DNA of 64,000 nucleotides from CAZCDS01 sp964497585 (GCA_964497585.1 CAZCDS010000004.1:1-64000), one strand, 5' to 3'. Positions 53,301-62,478 are shown, numbered from the stretch's first letter. Translations and numbers: made by a program. Notes: generated from the letters alone by a model not told the origin.

Positions 53301-54196
53301 TCCGCGATTCCGTGCAAGCATTAAACAACATACTGGTGCCCGGGGCCGGAGGCCAGCAAATACCCATGAAACTCTTGGCCAAGATACGATATGTCCGCGG
53401 TCCCATGGTCATAAAGAGTGAAGATACGTTTCTGGTCAGCTATGTGATTTTCGACAAGAAGCCCGGATACGCGGAAGTAAACGTGGTTCACGACGCTGAC
53501 CGGTACTTGAAGGAAAAGATCGCTTCCGGTGAACTCAAGCTGCCCCCAAACACCTCGTTCTGGTTCACCGGGTCCTATGAGAATGAGGTACGCTCGGAAA
53601 AGACGATGAGAATTGTGATTCCGGGGACTCTCCTGGTGGTCTTTCTGATCTTGTACTTTCAGTTCAAATCCGTACCGACTACTCTGAACGTGTTTTCCGG
53701 GATCTTCGTGGCATGGGCCGGCGGCTTTTTGCTCCTATGGTTGTACGGACAACCGTGGTTTCTCGATTTCTCGATCTTCGGCGTCAATATGAGAACCCTG
53801 TTTCAAGTGAGGACGTACAATCTCAGTGTGGCTGTATGGGTCGGCTTCTTGGCATTGTTCGGCATCGCCACCAACAACGGGGTCATCTATTCCACGTACC
53901 TGGATCAAGTGTTTGAGCAGCATAAAGCCGACACCGTGCAGGATATCAGGGAAGCCACCATCGAGGCTGCGCTCAAGAGAATCAGACCGGCTCTCATGAC
54001 CGCGGCGTGTGCAATTCTGGCGCTTGTCCCGGTCCTCACCTCAACCGGCCGCGGCTCGGATGTTATGGTACCTATGGCACTGCCGACTTTTGGCGGCATG
54101 TTGCTTACCATCATCACCGTCTTTGTCGTTCCGGTTTTCTATTGTTGGGAGAAAGAGATTCACTTCAGGAGGAGATTGAAATCGTCGGCAATGTGA
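50333..54196 (+). CDS. cusA: CusA/CzcA-type metal efflux pump, extended form
   Basis: A 1287-residue HME-RND pump, about 240 residues longer than the usual 1040-1050. Core motifs are the N-terminal VDAIPDIGENQQIVFTNW, the relay helix GIAIAIGVMVDMGIILCENIVRHIEHAP, and a second-half copy with FGIATNNGVIYSTYLDQVFEQ. Residues about 530-680 add extra hydrophobic stretches (such as LAIANALIALAGIGIGHYI, LNLMALSLVVYLLTEHWL, and IFSAGIIFVLLAFNKL), which would be about four more membrane helices. At about 705-720 there is a Met-rich periplasmic loop (GGMAGMNMPGMSS), which suits Cu(I) or Ag(I). No CusC channel gene follows. Confidence 0.9.
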   Translation: MATPGSEHEVVAPTLFSKMIRFWMEQKLLVFIGLAALLITGLVVAPFDWNLPIIPRNPVPVDAIPDIGENQQIVFTNWTGRSPRDVEDQVTYPLTVSLLGIPGVKSIRSYSYFGFSTIYVVFEDSVDFYWSRTRILERLNSLQPGTLPPGVQPVLGPDATAVGQVFWYTVEGKGFGLDELRTIQDWYVRYYLQSAKGVSEVASVGGYVKEYQIDVNPNAMRANGVTLSDVYRAILKSNLDVGARTIELNNVDYMIRGLGFVRSIKDLETAVVKVTDGVPLYVKDVAKVSLGPAFRQGALNKEGAEAVGGVVVVRFGENPLQVIKNVKAKIKEIAPFLPKKTLPDGTVSQVKIVPFYDRTQLIHETLGTLKSALTDEILVAVIVVIVMVNHLVASALISLILPLGVLMTFLIMKGSGVDANIMALSGIAIAIGVMVDMGIILCENIVRHIEHAPPGKSRFQIIHEASKEVGGAVMTSAATTIIAFLPVFMLTGPEGKLFKPVAFTKTFAIAASLILALSLLPPLAHIVFTKRNFRGKTLAIANALIALAGIGIGHYISWPVGLAVTIIGAIKFISLFLPPKVGEKIPTVLNLMALSLVVYLLTEHWLPLGPERGLVRNLIFSAGIIFVLLAFNKLLTMYYKPMLAWTLAHKGLFLTLPTFLVILGVVVWIGFNTTFSFIPAAAEWTGIVRPPPTGPTVKAPEMKKRGGGMAGMNMPGMSSAKPTMEEPKDAIRASSVWRKLSKLFPGLGKEFMPPLEEGTFLYMPTLMPHASIGIALDVLRQQNLAIKEIPEVSSVVGKIGRVDSALDPAPISMMETTINVRPEYKTDPKTGHIALDPKTGRPIRNWRPQIKSMNDIWKEIVKAAHVPGTTAAPRLEPISGRILMLQTGMRSALGLKIRGPNLEDLDKAGLQIEKYLKQVPSIVPSSVYADRLLGAAYLEIDIDRKAIARYGVNIKDVDDVIEIAIGGRKITTTVEGRERYPVRVRYERELRDSVQALNNILVPGAGGQQIPMKLLAKIRYVRGPMVIKSEDTFLVSYVIFDKKPGYAEVNVVHDADRYLKEKIASGELKLPPNTSFWFTGSYENEVRSEKTMRIVIPGTLLVVFLILYFQFKSVPTTLNVFSGIFVAWAGGFLLLWLYGQPWFLDFSIFGVNMRTLFQVRTYNLSVAVWVGFLALFGIATNNGVIYSTYLDQVFEQHKADTVQDIREATIEAALKRIRPALMTAACAILALVPVLTSTGRGSDVMVPMALPTFGGMLLTIITVFVVPVFYCWEKEIHFRRRLKSSAM

Positions 54197-54243
54197 TGAC
54201 AGTTGACGAAGAAAGCGCAGCCTTGCCCTGACTCTCCTCGGTT

Positions 54244-56058
54244 CTACGTGTCTTGGTTTTTCCGCAAGGACACCGCCGCGGAGATCAAGGCAAGGTGAGA
54301 AAGCAACTGAGGGAAATTCCCCATCATTTCATTTTGTTTCGGATCATACTCCTCGGAGAACAGACCGAGTTCATTCCCTGTGGAGATCGCCCGATCGAAG
54401 ACCTTACGGGCCGCGGCGAGACGCCCTTGATGCGCCAGGCACTCGACCAGCCAAAACGAGCACGCCAGGAAGAATCCTTCGTTTCCCCCAAGATGATCGC
54501 TTCCTGGAGGGTATCGCACCAGAAGCCCGTCTTGCTCCAAATCCTCCCGGATCGCATCAGTGGTTCGTACCATACGCTCGTCATCGTATGTGACTAGCCC
54601 CGTCTTGGGCAACAGCAGGAGAGAAGCGTCCATGATTGGCTGGTCAAAGGCCTGAATGAAGACCCCCCGCTTTGGCTCATAACCGTCGTGTTCTACAGCC
54701 TCACGGATCTCATCTCGATTTCGTTTCCACAGATCGGTAGGGGCCGGGCATTTGGCCTCCTCGGCAATTCTGATACCGCACTCCAGCGCGGCCCAACACA
54801 TTGCCTTGGAATGCACAAAATGCCTCGATTCACCTCGAATCTCCCAAATCCCTCTGTCCGGTTGTTGCCACTGCCGGCAGGTGAGATTGACGAGCTCTGT
54901 GAGGAATTCCCAGTAATCAGGGTCTGGCGGCCAACCTCTGCCGTGCCAGTGATGCGAGAGAAGAAGGAGTTCTCCGTATGCGTCGAGCTGGATTTGCTTC
55001 CAGGCAGCATTGCCCACTCGGACGGGCCGTGCGCCGCGGTATCCTTCCAAGCTCTCGACTTCGTATTCTATCAGCCTGCGCTCACCACCGATTCCGAACG
55101 CGATCTGCAGTTGACTTGCGCTGCCCGCAGCGCTGCGTTCGATAAATTGCCGGAACCCATCTGCTTCCTTGATGTGTCCGATTTCTGCGAGGGCTTCCAC
55201 CGCAAAAGACGCGTCCCGGACCCACGTGAAGCGATAATCCCAATTGCGAGAGCCGCCCGGAGATTCGGGAAGGGAGGTCGTGGCGGCTGCGGCAATCGCG
55301 CCGGTTGGAGCATTGATGAGGCCTTTGATGGCGATGGCGGACCGCCGAACCAGGTCCGCATAGGGGCCGTCGACAAAGGTTCCCTCGTCGGACCATCGCC
55401 GCCACCACTGTATCGTTTCCTCCATCCGGCGATCCAGCTCCTCTGTGCTGGGCGTTTCCGGCAAGCATTCGGCGAGGTCCGCCGGCCTTCGCCAGAGTAC
55501 GGAGATTCTTGATCGCTCATCTTTGGACAACGAGATGTGTCCGATCAATCGATGTCGATCTTGCATTTTCAGAGGTGGATCGCCGGAGATGAGGAGCCCT
55601 TGAGCGCTCCCCATGGCTGTGAAGGTCTTGTCGCCACACTCGCGGATCCAGGGTTTGACAGCTCCATAGTCGAAGATCGGCGAAATCTCGATAGTGAGAT
55701 CAACGGTTCCCCGGCCGCCCTCGATTATCCGGAGAATCTGTTGGTGTGGCGAGTGTCTGCCTCCCGGTTGCATGGTGAAACAATCCAGAAGCCGAGCTGC
55801 ACCGCGATCGGTGTGGAAAACAGTCTCTAGCACCAGTGTGTTCCCGAGATAGGATCGAGTCGTCTCATATGGTGCCGCTGGGGCTATTTGGAAATGGCCG
55901 CCAGTGTCCCAGCCGAGCAGTCGGCTAAAGCATGGTGGCGAGTCGAATCGAGGCATGCAGCACCAGTCGATTGAGCCCGCTGTGGAAATTAGTGCGGCAG
56001 AGTGACAGTCGGCGATGAAACCGTAGTCAGCAATTGACGGGTACCTGATATCTGACAT
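54244..56058 (-). CDS. GH15 glucoamylase/trehalase-like glycoside hydrolase
   Basis: A 604-residue cytoplasmic protein. The opening (YPSIADYGFIADCHSAALIS, DWCCMPRFDSPPCFSRLL) and the barrel (NWDYRFTWVRDASFAVEAL, GGERRLIEYEVESLEGYRGARPVRVGN and WEIRGESRHFVHSKAMCWAAL) are those of the GH15 (alpha/alpha)6 family. WEIRGE and the C-terminal SEEYDP are the regions of the two catalytic glutamates. Members hydrolyse alpha-glucosidic bonds of maltose-type sugars or trehalose. The ATG at 56058 is preferred over 56109 because GCAAGG precedes it and the conserved region follows directly. It is a lone gene, so its role in glycogen or trehalose turnover is inferred. Confidence 0.92.
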   Translation of the reverse strand: MSDIRYPSIADYGFIADCHSAALISTAGSIDWCCMPRFDSPPCFSRLLGWDTGGHFQIAPAAPYETTRSYLGNTLVLETVFHTDRGAARLLDCFTMQPGGRHSPHQQILRIIEGGRGTVDLTIEISPIFDYGAVKPWIRECGDKTFTAMGSAQGLLISGDPPLKMQDRHRLIGHISLSKDERSRISVLWRRPADLAECLPETPSTEELDRRMEETIQWWRRWSDEGTFVDGPYADLVRRSAIAIKGLINAPTGAIAAAATTSLPESPGGSRNWDYRFTWVRDASFAVEALAEIGHIKEADGFRQFIERSAAGSASQLQIAFGIGGERRLIEYEVESLEGYRGARPVRVGNAAWKQIQLDAYGELLLLSHHWHGRGWPPDPDYWEFLTELVNLTCRQWQQPDRGIWEIRGESRHFVHSKAMCWAALECGIRIAEEAKCPAPTDLWKRNRDEIREAVEHDGYEPKRGVFIQAFDQPIMDASLLLLPKTGLVTYDDERMVRTTDAIREDLEQDGLLVRYPPGSDHLGGNEGFFLACSFWLVECLAHQGRLAAARKVFDRAISTGNELGLFSEEYDPKQNEMMGNFPQLLSHLALISAAVSLRKNQDT

Positions 56059-56109
56059 GGCCTTGCTCGCAAACTCCTTCGTTGGCTCATGGTTCGGCGG
56101 GATAGCCAT

Positions 56110-56827
56110 GGGCGCGAATCATCATGAGATACCGAACGTTCCGCCGGGGATTCCCGCGGTGCCTGGGAATCAGGGGGACAATCCACAGCCATTGCTCACG
56201 GATAAGCAATGGTTCACAAACCGGCAAAGGCTCACCTGCGACGGGTAGTATACGCGAATTACATGGACTGCACCAGACCGAATTCCGGCTCGTCTGCAGG
56301 AGCACACGGACTCTGGACCTAGCCCACAGAGGTGAAGCGTACGATCCGTCACAAGGCTCGCATGCTAAAACTCTTCGAGATCACCTCAGGCTGGTTTCGG
56401 TCCACCGGGCTGCCGAGTGACACGATTGTCCTCCAAGCTAATATGACGCGTCACGCGCGTCGGTATCAACTGACTTCGGATCCTGCACTTCCCCGCTCCT
56501 ATACCGCCAACGCGGGTCCGGATGATTGCTGACGAAGCCATTTTGGTTGACCGAGGGTCATTCGGCGATATAAACTCAGGGACCGAAAAAGCCGGCTTCC
56601 TTCGTCAACCCGCCGCGGTTTTGCTTCTCTCGGGCCCTGTGAGGGACTGGAAGCGGTTCTTCGGGGGTTCATGGATACGATCACTTGACACCTCGACGGT
56701 TGCAAGACGCCAAAATGGCAAGGCCTCGGCATAATACGGGCTTCTCCGTTTTGCGAGGTCCTCGTATGACGCATCGGCGGTCATAGAATCGGCGGGAGTC
56801 GGATCCCAGAGTAACTACGACTGAACC
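56110..56827. other. Intergenic stretch without a supported gene
   Basis: About 720 bp between divergent genes. Short frames only; none has a recognisable domain. It must contain promoters for the GH15 and binding-protein genes but no consensus stands out. Confidence 0.45.
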
Positions 56828-57694
56828 ATGGTGCCAACGCGACTGAGAGTACTGTTTCTCTCGCTGCTGATTTGCTGCCTGGCAGGAAATCTGAGAGCGG
56901 CGGAGGTCTTTCCTCCGGATATTAAAAGAATCAAAGATCGGGGCGTGCTTATCGTCGCCCAGTATGCGGGCGAGGAGCGGGGGTTCTTCGAGTTCGCGAA
57001 GCGCAGCAGACAGAAAGATGAGCCCGGTGTGTCATACAAGGGTCGCCGATTGGTGGGTTTCGACATTGATCTTGCACGAGATATCGCCAGGGAACTGGGT
57101 GTGGCCCTGGAACTCAATCGTTCGGCAAAGACGTTCGACTCGGTGTGCGGTCTGGTCGCCGCGGGAAAGGCGGACATTGGGATCTCCGCACTCAGCATCA
57201 CATTGGATAGAGCTCAGTACGTGAATTTCACGCGGCCGTATGCAGATTTGGCTATGGGAGTGCTCGTCGATCGAGTCTTCGAAGTTAAAGCGCGGCCTTG
57301 GAGTTCGGTGAGGGACCTCTGCAACCGATCAAGTGCGAGAGTCGGTGTGTGGGAGCACACGGCACACGTTTCGGTTGCGAAGAGGCTATTTCCAAAGGCG
57401 CGCCTCGTGCTGCTTCCCGGCCTCATCGAGATGCGGACCGCCTTGCAAACAGGTTCAGTCAATGCGATTATTTCGGTCGAATACGATCTGTTGCGGATGC
57501 TGAGATTGCACCCATCAGATAGTCTGAGGGCCAGACTTCATAGGGTAACCGATGTCACCGATGAATTGGCGATAGCAGTCCGGCCTGACAGTCCCAACCT
57601 CCTGAATTTCCTGAACCTGTTTCTGCGGAGAAACAAGGTCATGTTCGACGTGCAGCAAATCCTTCAGAGACTTGACGAGAAGCCGCGAGGATAG
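56828..57694 (+). CDS. Family-3 (amino-acid type) solute-binding protein
   Basis: A 288-residue periplasmic protein with a Sec signal peptide (residues 1-24, ending NLRAA). It matches the SBP_bac_3 fold: GVLIVAQYAGEE, then LVGFDIDLARDIARELGV, ADIGISALSITLDRAQYVNFTRPYADLAMGVLVD and GVWEHTAHVSVAKRLFP. These usually feed ABC amino-acid importers. No ABC genes follow. Instead a DAACS symporter starts 3 bp after the stop, so the binding protein probably works with it. Weak ribosome binding site before the ATG. Confidence 0.9.
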   Translation: MVPTRLRVLFLSLLICCLAGNLRAAEVFPPDIKRIKDRGVLIVAQYAGEERGFFEFAKRSRQKDEPGVSYKGRRLVGFDIDLARDIARELGVALELNRSAKTFDSVCGLVAAGKADIGISALSITLDRAQYVNFTRPYADLAMGVLVDRVFEVKARPWSSVRDLCNRSSARVGVWEHTAHVSVAKRLFPKARLVLLPGLIEMRTALQTGSVNAIISVEYDLLRMLRLHPSDSLRARLHRVTDVTDELAIAVRPDSPNLLNFLNLFLRRNKVMFDVQQILQRLDEKPRG

Positions 57695-57696
57695 AT

Positions 57697-58980
57697 GTGG
57701 CCGAAGAGAACCAAGATGAGCCGACGCGCAGCATGAAAAAACTGCAAGTGCTTAGGAACTTCTGGGTAATCCTGCTCTTTATCGTGGCAGGAATGGGGAT
57801 CGGGTTTGTCTCCAAAGATGCCGGAAAAGGAATGTTGCCATATGGGAGATACTACCTGGATCTCCTTGGTATGACCGTGACCCCCATCGTGTTCGCAGCG
57901 GTTACAAACGCGGTTGGCCGGTTGCTGCGGCAAGGCACTGAGGGTAACCTTCTCAAACGGATCGTTCCGGTTTTTGCTGTTGCGGTCCTTATCGCCTCGG
58001 CGGTTGGCGTCGCGGGGGCAATCATTTCGCGGCCCGGTGCATTACTTGACAAGGAAAAGCAGCATACTCTGGGACGGCTCCTTCAAGAGAAAGATGTAAC
58101 CGAGTTACCTGGGGAAAAAAACCATGCATCCAGTATGTCAGGATTTGTCCGAGAAGTGATCCCTGACAACATTTTTCGGATTTTTGCCGATGACCGCAAA
58201 TTGGCTATCGTTTTCCTGAGCCTCCTAATGGGTGTTGCGATCGGCGTGAGCAGCACTGATTCGAGCGCCAGGCTGATGGAACTACTTGATGCCGTGTACG
58301 AGATCTTCGTGAGGATCCTCAACTGGCTCCTGTATCTCCTGCCCTTCGGGCTGTGTGCTCTGACGGCCGGCCTCACTGCCAGCATGGGCGCGGATCTCCT
58401 TTCTGCAATTTCGCATATCCTCATAGCATTCTATCTGTGCTGCGGTGTTATGTGGATCATATACACGGTTGTGATTCGTCTGGTGACGCGGAAATCCTTC
58501 TCTTATATATTCACGTCACTCAGAGAGCCGCTGACACTTGCCTTCTTCTCAAATTCCCTCGTCGCCATGCCGCTGACTATGAAGCACCTGAAGGAGCGCC
58601 TGCATCAGCCGGATGAGGTGGTCAAGTTGGTCGTTCCATTGGGTGTGGCAATGAATCGTCATGCGTATCCGCTCCTGTTCTCGTTCATGACCGTTTTCGT
58701 CGCGCAAGTCTTTCACGTGGATCTCAGTTACGGTAACCTTATCCACATAACCGTTGCCTCAGGTCTGGTCGGAATGGCTGCAGTGGGAAACACCGCTGTG
58801 GTGGCCCCTCTACTGGCCGTGGTCTTGAGTCCTCTGGGATTGCCCCATACGTTGGCAGTGATCATTATCGTCCAGTGTGCCGGCATACTGAATCCCATGG
58901 TCAAAATCACCAATATCTTCGGCTGCTGCGCCACGACAACCCTCATTGCCGCGCCGTGGACAGAAAACGGCAATGCTTAA
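57697..58980 (+). CDS. Dicarboxylate/amino-acid:cation symporter (DAACS)
   Basis: A 427-residue membrane protein with about eight helices and two hairpin loops, of the DctA/GltP family. Family segments include LGMTVTPIVFAAVTNAVGRL, the serine-rich-loop equivalent (FFSNSLVAMPLTMKHL) and AVGNTAVVAPLLAVVLSPLGLP followed by NPMVKITNIFG near the C-terminus. The GTG at 57697 has GAGG 7 nt upstream and starts 3 bp past the binding protein. The family takes up glutamate, aspartate or C4-dicarboxylates with Na+ or H+. Some binding residues (the usual NMDGT) are not intact here, so the substrate may differ. Confidence 0.9.
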   Translation: MAEENQDEPTRSMKKLQVLRNFWVILLFIVAGMGIGFVSKDAGKGMLPYGRYYLDLLGMTVTPIVFAAVTNAVGRLLRQGTEGNLLKRIVPVFAVAVLIASAVGVAGAIISRPGALLDKEKQHTLGRLLQEKDVTELPGEKNHASSMSGFVREVIPDNIFRIFADDRKLAIVFLSLLMGVAIGVSSTDSSARLMELLDAVYEIFVRILNWLLYLLPFGLCALTAGLTASMGADLLSAISHILIAFYLCCGVMWIIYTVVIRLVTRKSFSYIFTSLREPLTLAFFSNSLVAMPLTMKHLKERLHQPDEVVKLVVPLGVAMNRHAYPLLFSFMTVFVAQVFHVDLSYGNLIHITVASGLVGMAAVGNTAVVAPLLAVVLSPLGLPHTLAVIIIVQCAGILNPMVKITNIFGCCATTTLIAAPWTENGNA

Positions 58981-59138
58981 TACGGATGCGCCTGAATCTT
59001 ATTGCTTCGAAAGAGCATTGACAATCGGAGCTGGTACGAGCTCATCGGGTGAGACGCACAACGTACAATACCCGATTACGCGCTGAACCAAGGAACGAGT
59101 GCCATTGAATAGTCGGAGGGCCTTCGGGGGTGCTTCCT

Positions 59139-59687
59139 TCACTCCATGAGGACGGCGGTTACCGCGAGGAATAGGTCGGAGTCACGCACCACCCCCACCA
59201 GCTTGTCTCCTTCGCATACGGGCAGGACGACAATTTTATTCTTGTATATGAGTTTGAGCGCTTCCATGAGGTCCGCATCCGGGCCTATGGTGCCTCTTAC
59301 CTTGAGCATGACATCTTTGACCGAGGTTTCGGCATTCTTGATCACCCTCGCAGCGAACCCCATTCTCGTCTCGTCAAGATCTGAAGCGCCCGCCTCGGCA
59401 AAAGCGGCAGACACGCCCAGAGACCCCAGTCTGGCACTGAGGCCTCCGGCGATTTCCGGGATGAGAACACTCAGAATACCCTTAAAGTCCAGGATACCAA
59501 CAAGTCTTTTGTCCTCGTCAAGGACCAGAGCCGTACGGTGTCCCGCCTCCGTACAAGCCCCCGTCTCTATCTCACAGTATACCTCTCTCAGCCGCGTCGC
59601 GGCGTCGCGAAGGGGATCGTCTGCGCCAACCACGGCGCAGTCCTTCAGGGGAATCATGACGTCCTTAACAAGTGTATTTATCGGCAT
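59139..59687 (-). CDS. CBS-pair protein
   Basis: A 182-residue soluble protein with two CBS motifs. The first is around 1-75 (RTALVLDEDKRLVGILDFKGIL) and the second around 122-178 (IVVLPVCEGDKLVGVVRDSDLFLA). A 45-residue insert lies between them. It is the last gene of the minus-strand transporter cluster and is related to the CBS protein at 61924. It likely binds an adenine nucleotide and tunes the transporter or its regulation (inference). Confidence 0.9.
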   Translation of the reverse strand: MPINTLVKDVMIPLKDCAVVGADDPLRDAATRLREVYCEIETGACTEAGHRTALVLDEDKRLVGILDFKGILSVLIPEIAGGLSARLGSLGVSAAFAEAGASDLDETRMGFAARVIKNAETSVKDVMLKVRGTIGPDADLMEALKLIYKNKIVVLPVCEGDKLVGVVRDSDLFLAVTAVLME

Positions 59688-59854
59688 TTAATCTCCTCCA
59701 AAGACCGTAAGACGTAAAAAGGCGCCTCTCTGTCCCACCGGGTTCAACGTTCCCGGTTTGAATCTTCTCCGGGCCAATTAGGCTCCATTCCAGTAAATGC
59801 GTCATCAGCCCAATCTCCACAGCAAGCGGGGAGCCTTCCTTAGCAACAACCGCT

Positions 59855-60283
59855 CTAGTGTCCTCCTGATCCGAGTATTCCGCTCGCAGCCACCGTGAGA
59901 ATGATGACTTCAGTCACCGCCAGCACCGCATAGATCCTATCCCCGTTCTTCCAGAGTAATGGTACTACAGCCAGGAAACAAATGATGCTCACCCCGGACA
60001 GGATTGCGATCCCGACGAAATTTAGGAAGTCTCCGTATCCCACCATCTGTAACCAGGCCCATCCCGGTTCAATCTTGGCGTGATGAAGATAGTCGTACAC
60101 ACTCAGGCCCCAGTAACGTGGCACCTCGCTATGGGGAAGGTACGGACTCATTATTCCGAGGACGTAAATAGCGTAGGTTATCAACAGGATGAGCAGCCCA
60201 ATGTACATTCCCTTCTCGAGAATGCGTGCATAGAGCAACTGTTCAGGCCCTGCCTGCAAGGATTGTTGAGAATCTGTAGCCAC
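59855..60283 (-). CDS. Small membrane protein of transporter cluster
   Basis: A 142-residue protein with about four hydrophobic segments (MYIGLLILLITYAIYVLGIM, FLNFVGIAILSGVSIICFLAVV, and IYAVLAVTEVIILTVAASGIL). Residues between the first two helices (HSEVPRYWGLSVYDYLHHAK) are polar. I do not recognise a named family; the sequence seems well conserved in style. It lies 118 bp after the SLC13/DASS gene on the same strand and so may be an accessory subunit of that transporter. Confidence 0.75.
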   Translation of the reverse strand: MATDSQQSLQAGPEQLLYARILEKGMYIGLLILLITYAIYVLGIMSPYLPHSEVPRYWGLSVYDYLHHAKIEPGWAWLQMVGYGDFLNFVGIAILSGVSIICFLAVVPLLWKNGDRIYAVLAVTEVIILTVAASGILGSGGH

Positions 60284-60401
60284 CAGCTTCCTCCTTTGTC
60301 TGCTTTTTTCGCCACCCTTCGCTCCAGATCCTATCCGGCGAACGGGTATAACCTTCGTTCTTTGCCTTCACGCAAAACTTGTTCCCATTGGGAACCTTAC
60401 G

Positions 60402-61880
60402 TTAATGTGGCAGGGTTATAGGCATTCCCATTAAAGGCCAAACGATCAAGACGGCTGCCGCCACGAGTCCCATCAGCAGAACGCTCGCAGGAACACCAGA
60501 TCCGAAAAACTCCCCGCTCGTGAATTGCTTGGAACCGTACGCTATTGCATTCGGGGCGGCTCCCACCAACAAGAGAAACGGCATGCCCGCCACGACCAGA
60601 GATGCGAACAGGATTACTTCCGGCGCGACTCCCAGGTATGGCGCGATCACCAGAGCCACAGGCAAGGAGATTGCTATCGCGGCCACGTTCATGATGAAGT
60701 TCGTCATGATCATGACGAAGAAGGCTATGCTCATCACGAAGATAAACCAACCTGATTCCTGGAATAGAGCCAGCCATTTAACCGCCAGCCATTTTGCCGC
60801 GCCCGTGTCCCAGAGACAGAACCCGATGCTCATCGCCCCCGCGAAGAGGAGAATTATGTTCCACGGAATCTGCTCCAGATCGTCCAAGGAAAGAACGTTG
60901 AAGAGATAGAACAACACCGTAGACACCAGAATAATAGCCGTTTTGTCCACAGGTTTCAGGGCAGGAATAAATGATCTCATCGACATAACGAGGATGGCTC
61001 CAAAGATGATGACCATCGCAAGAATTTCCTCTCTCGTGAGAGGTCCCAGCTCCGAATACAAATGTCCGGCCCTTTCCCTGAGCCCCGGGATGGTTTTCTG
61101 TTCGGGTTGGAAGAAAACCATGAAAAACCCCCAGAGAAGAAACGTCATAGCCCATCCGATGGGGAACATGTAATAGCTTAGCTGAAAAAAGGTCACCTCC
61201 TGGTTGACGATTTCTTTAAAGAATCCCAAAGCCACCGCACCTCGGGCAGCCCCCAGCAAGGTCACGATACTTCCGGCGCCAGCGACGTACGCCATCCCTA
61301 TGAAAAGGCCTTTGCCGAATTTCGTGGGCGCTTCCTCTTCAGTGTACAGGGCGTAGATGGCCAAAAGCAACGGATAGATGGTCGCCGCAACGGCCGTATG
61401 GGCCATGATGTGCGTCAAGGCTGCGGTCACCACAAAGCATCCCAGATAGATCATGCTGGTTTTCTCGCCCACAATCATGAGCATCTTGTATGCCAGGCGC
61501 TTGGTAAGACCTGTTTTGGTGAAGACCATGCCGATCACGATGGAAGCGAAAATGAACATCACGGAGGGATCCATGAAGTCTTTGAACGCAGCCTTTGCCG
61601 AACGAATGAGGAAGAGGGCCTGAAGAACTCCAATGGCCAAGCTCGTAACGCCAATCGGAACTACTTCGAAGACCCACCAGGTCCCCGCGAGAAGAAATAT
61701 CGCGAGCGCCCCTTTGGCTTCGCGGCTCAAGGGAAAATGTTTTCCCATAGGATCTATTGCGTCAGACCACGGAGGTGAGTAATAGACAACCGCAAAAAGC
61801 GCCACTCCGAGAATGATGAACAGTATACGCTTCCACTCATATGCTCCTGTACCGGCGGAAGCTGTGACAGGTTCGTCCAT
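60402..61880 (-). CDS. SLC13/DASS-family anion transporter
   Basis: A 492-residue membrane protein with about twelve helices. The family pattern is clear: PLSREAKGALAIFLLAGTWWVFEVVPIGVTSLA near the start, SMIYLGCFVVTAALTHIMAHTAVAATIYPLLLAI with the first substrate loop, and MIMTNFIMNVAAIAISLPVALVIAP with GAAPNAIAYGSKQFTSGEFF, which hold the second loop and TP-like residues. Substrates in the family are sulfate, phosphate, arsenite or di/tricarboxylates. The ATG at 61880 is chosen because GGAGG precedes it and a longer frame would overlap the CBS gene. It lies 43 bp after the CBS gene. In a sulfate reducer sulfate would be the first guess, but this is inference. Confidence 0.9.
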   Translation of the reverse strand: MDEPVTASAGTGAYEWKRILFIILGVALFAVVYYSPPWSDAIDPMGKHFPLSREAKGALAIFLLAGTWWVFEVVPIGVTSLAIGVLQALFLIRSAKAAFKDFMDPSVMFIFASIVIGMVFTKTGLTKRLAYKMLMIVGEKTSMIYLGCFVVTAALTHIMAHTAVAATIYPLLLAIYALYTEEEAPTKFGKGLFIGMAYVAGAGSIVTLLGAARGAVALGFFKEIVNQEVTFFQLSYYMFPIGWAMTFLLWGFFMVFFQPEQKTIPGLRERAGHLYSELGPLTREEILAMVIIFGAILVMSMRSFIPALKPVDKTAIILVSTVLFYLFNVLSLDDLEQIPWNIILLFAGAMSIGFCLWDTGAAKWLAVKWLALFQESGWFIFVMSIAFFVMIMTNFIMNVAAIAISLPVALVIAPYLGVAPEVILFASLVVAGMPFLLLVGAAPNAIAYGSKQFTSGEFFGSGVPASVLLMGLVAAAVLIVWPLMGMPITLPH

Positions 61881-61923
61881 TGGTTCATATCCTCCTAATT
61901 CTATATCGTGAGATCGAGAAAAG

Positions 61924-62478
61924 TCAGGAAGCGCATTCCTTGATTTGTTCGCAGACTTTCTCAAAAGCGTCTATCAGCCTGATGATTCCGACGATCACAT
62001 CGTCCCGAGTTACGAGGAGTGATACTTCATTGTGCATTACCATCTGATGGATGGCATCGGCGAGGTCGGCTTCGTCTCCGATATACAGGTGGCGGCCCGG
62101 CTCCAGGAACATGTCCCCCACTTTGTGATGCGCCACCTTCTCGCAAAGCTCCTGAAACGTTCCTTCCCAAAGGCCGAAATGTTGTCTCAGGAATTTTACA
62201 AAGTCCGGACTCAAACCGAATCGGGACATGCGGTCCACATCTCCGATCTCTTCATACCGGGGTTCGAGAGCTTTGAGCACGTCCACATAGGTGAACTTAC
62301 CTATGATTTGATGCTTTTCGTCTTCCACAAGTACTGATCGGTGTTTGTAGATCCTTGGATCCACTTTGTCACGAGCTTCTTCAAGTGCCAGCACCACATC
62401 CAGGACAGTGGCGTCCTTGGATACAACGGCATATTCAGACAAAGGCGCCATCAAATCCCTTACCCTGATCGTTTTCAC
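61924..62478 (-). CDS. CBS-pair protein of transporter cluster
   Basis: A 184-residue protein. CBS 1 (about 1-70, with YKHRSVLVEDEKHQIIGKFTYVDVL) and CBS 2 (about 120-178, with EVSLLVTRDDVIVGIIRLIDAF) bracket an insert of about 50 residues. This matches the layout of the protein at 59139. The start is taken as the GTG at 62478, since GGGAGG lies 7 nt before it; an ATG at 62493 overlaps that site. It lies upstream of the SLC13 gene, on the same strand. Confidence 0.88.
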   Translation of the reverse strand: MKTIRVRDLMAPLSEYAVVSKDATVLDVVLALEEARDKVDPRIYKHRSVLVEDEKHQIIGKFTYVDVLKALEPRYEEIGDVDRMSRFGLSPDFVKFLRQHFGLWEGTFQELCEKVAHHKVGDMFLEPGRHLYIGDEADLADAIHQMVMHNEVSLLVTRDDVIVGIIRLIDAFEKVCEQIKECAS

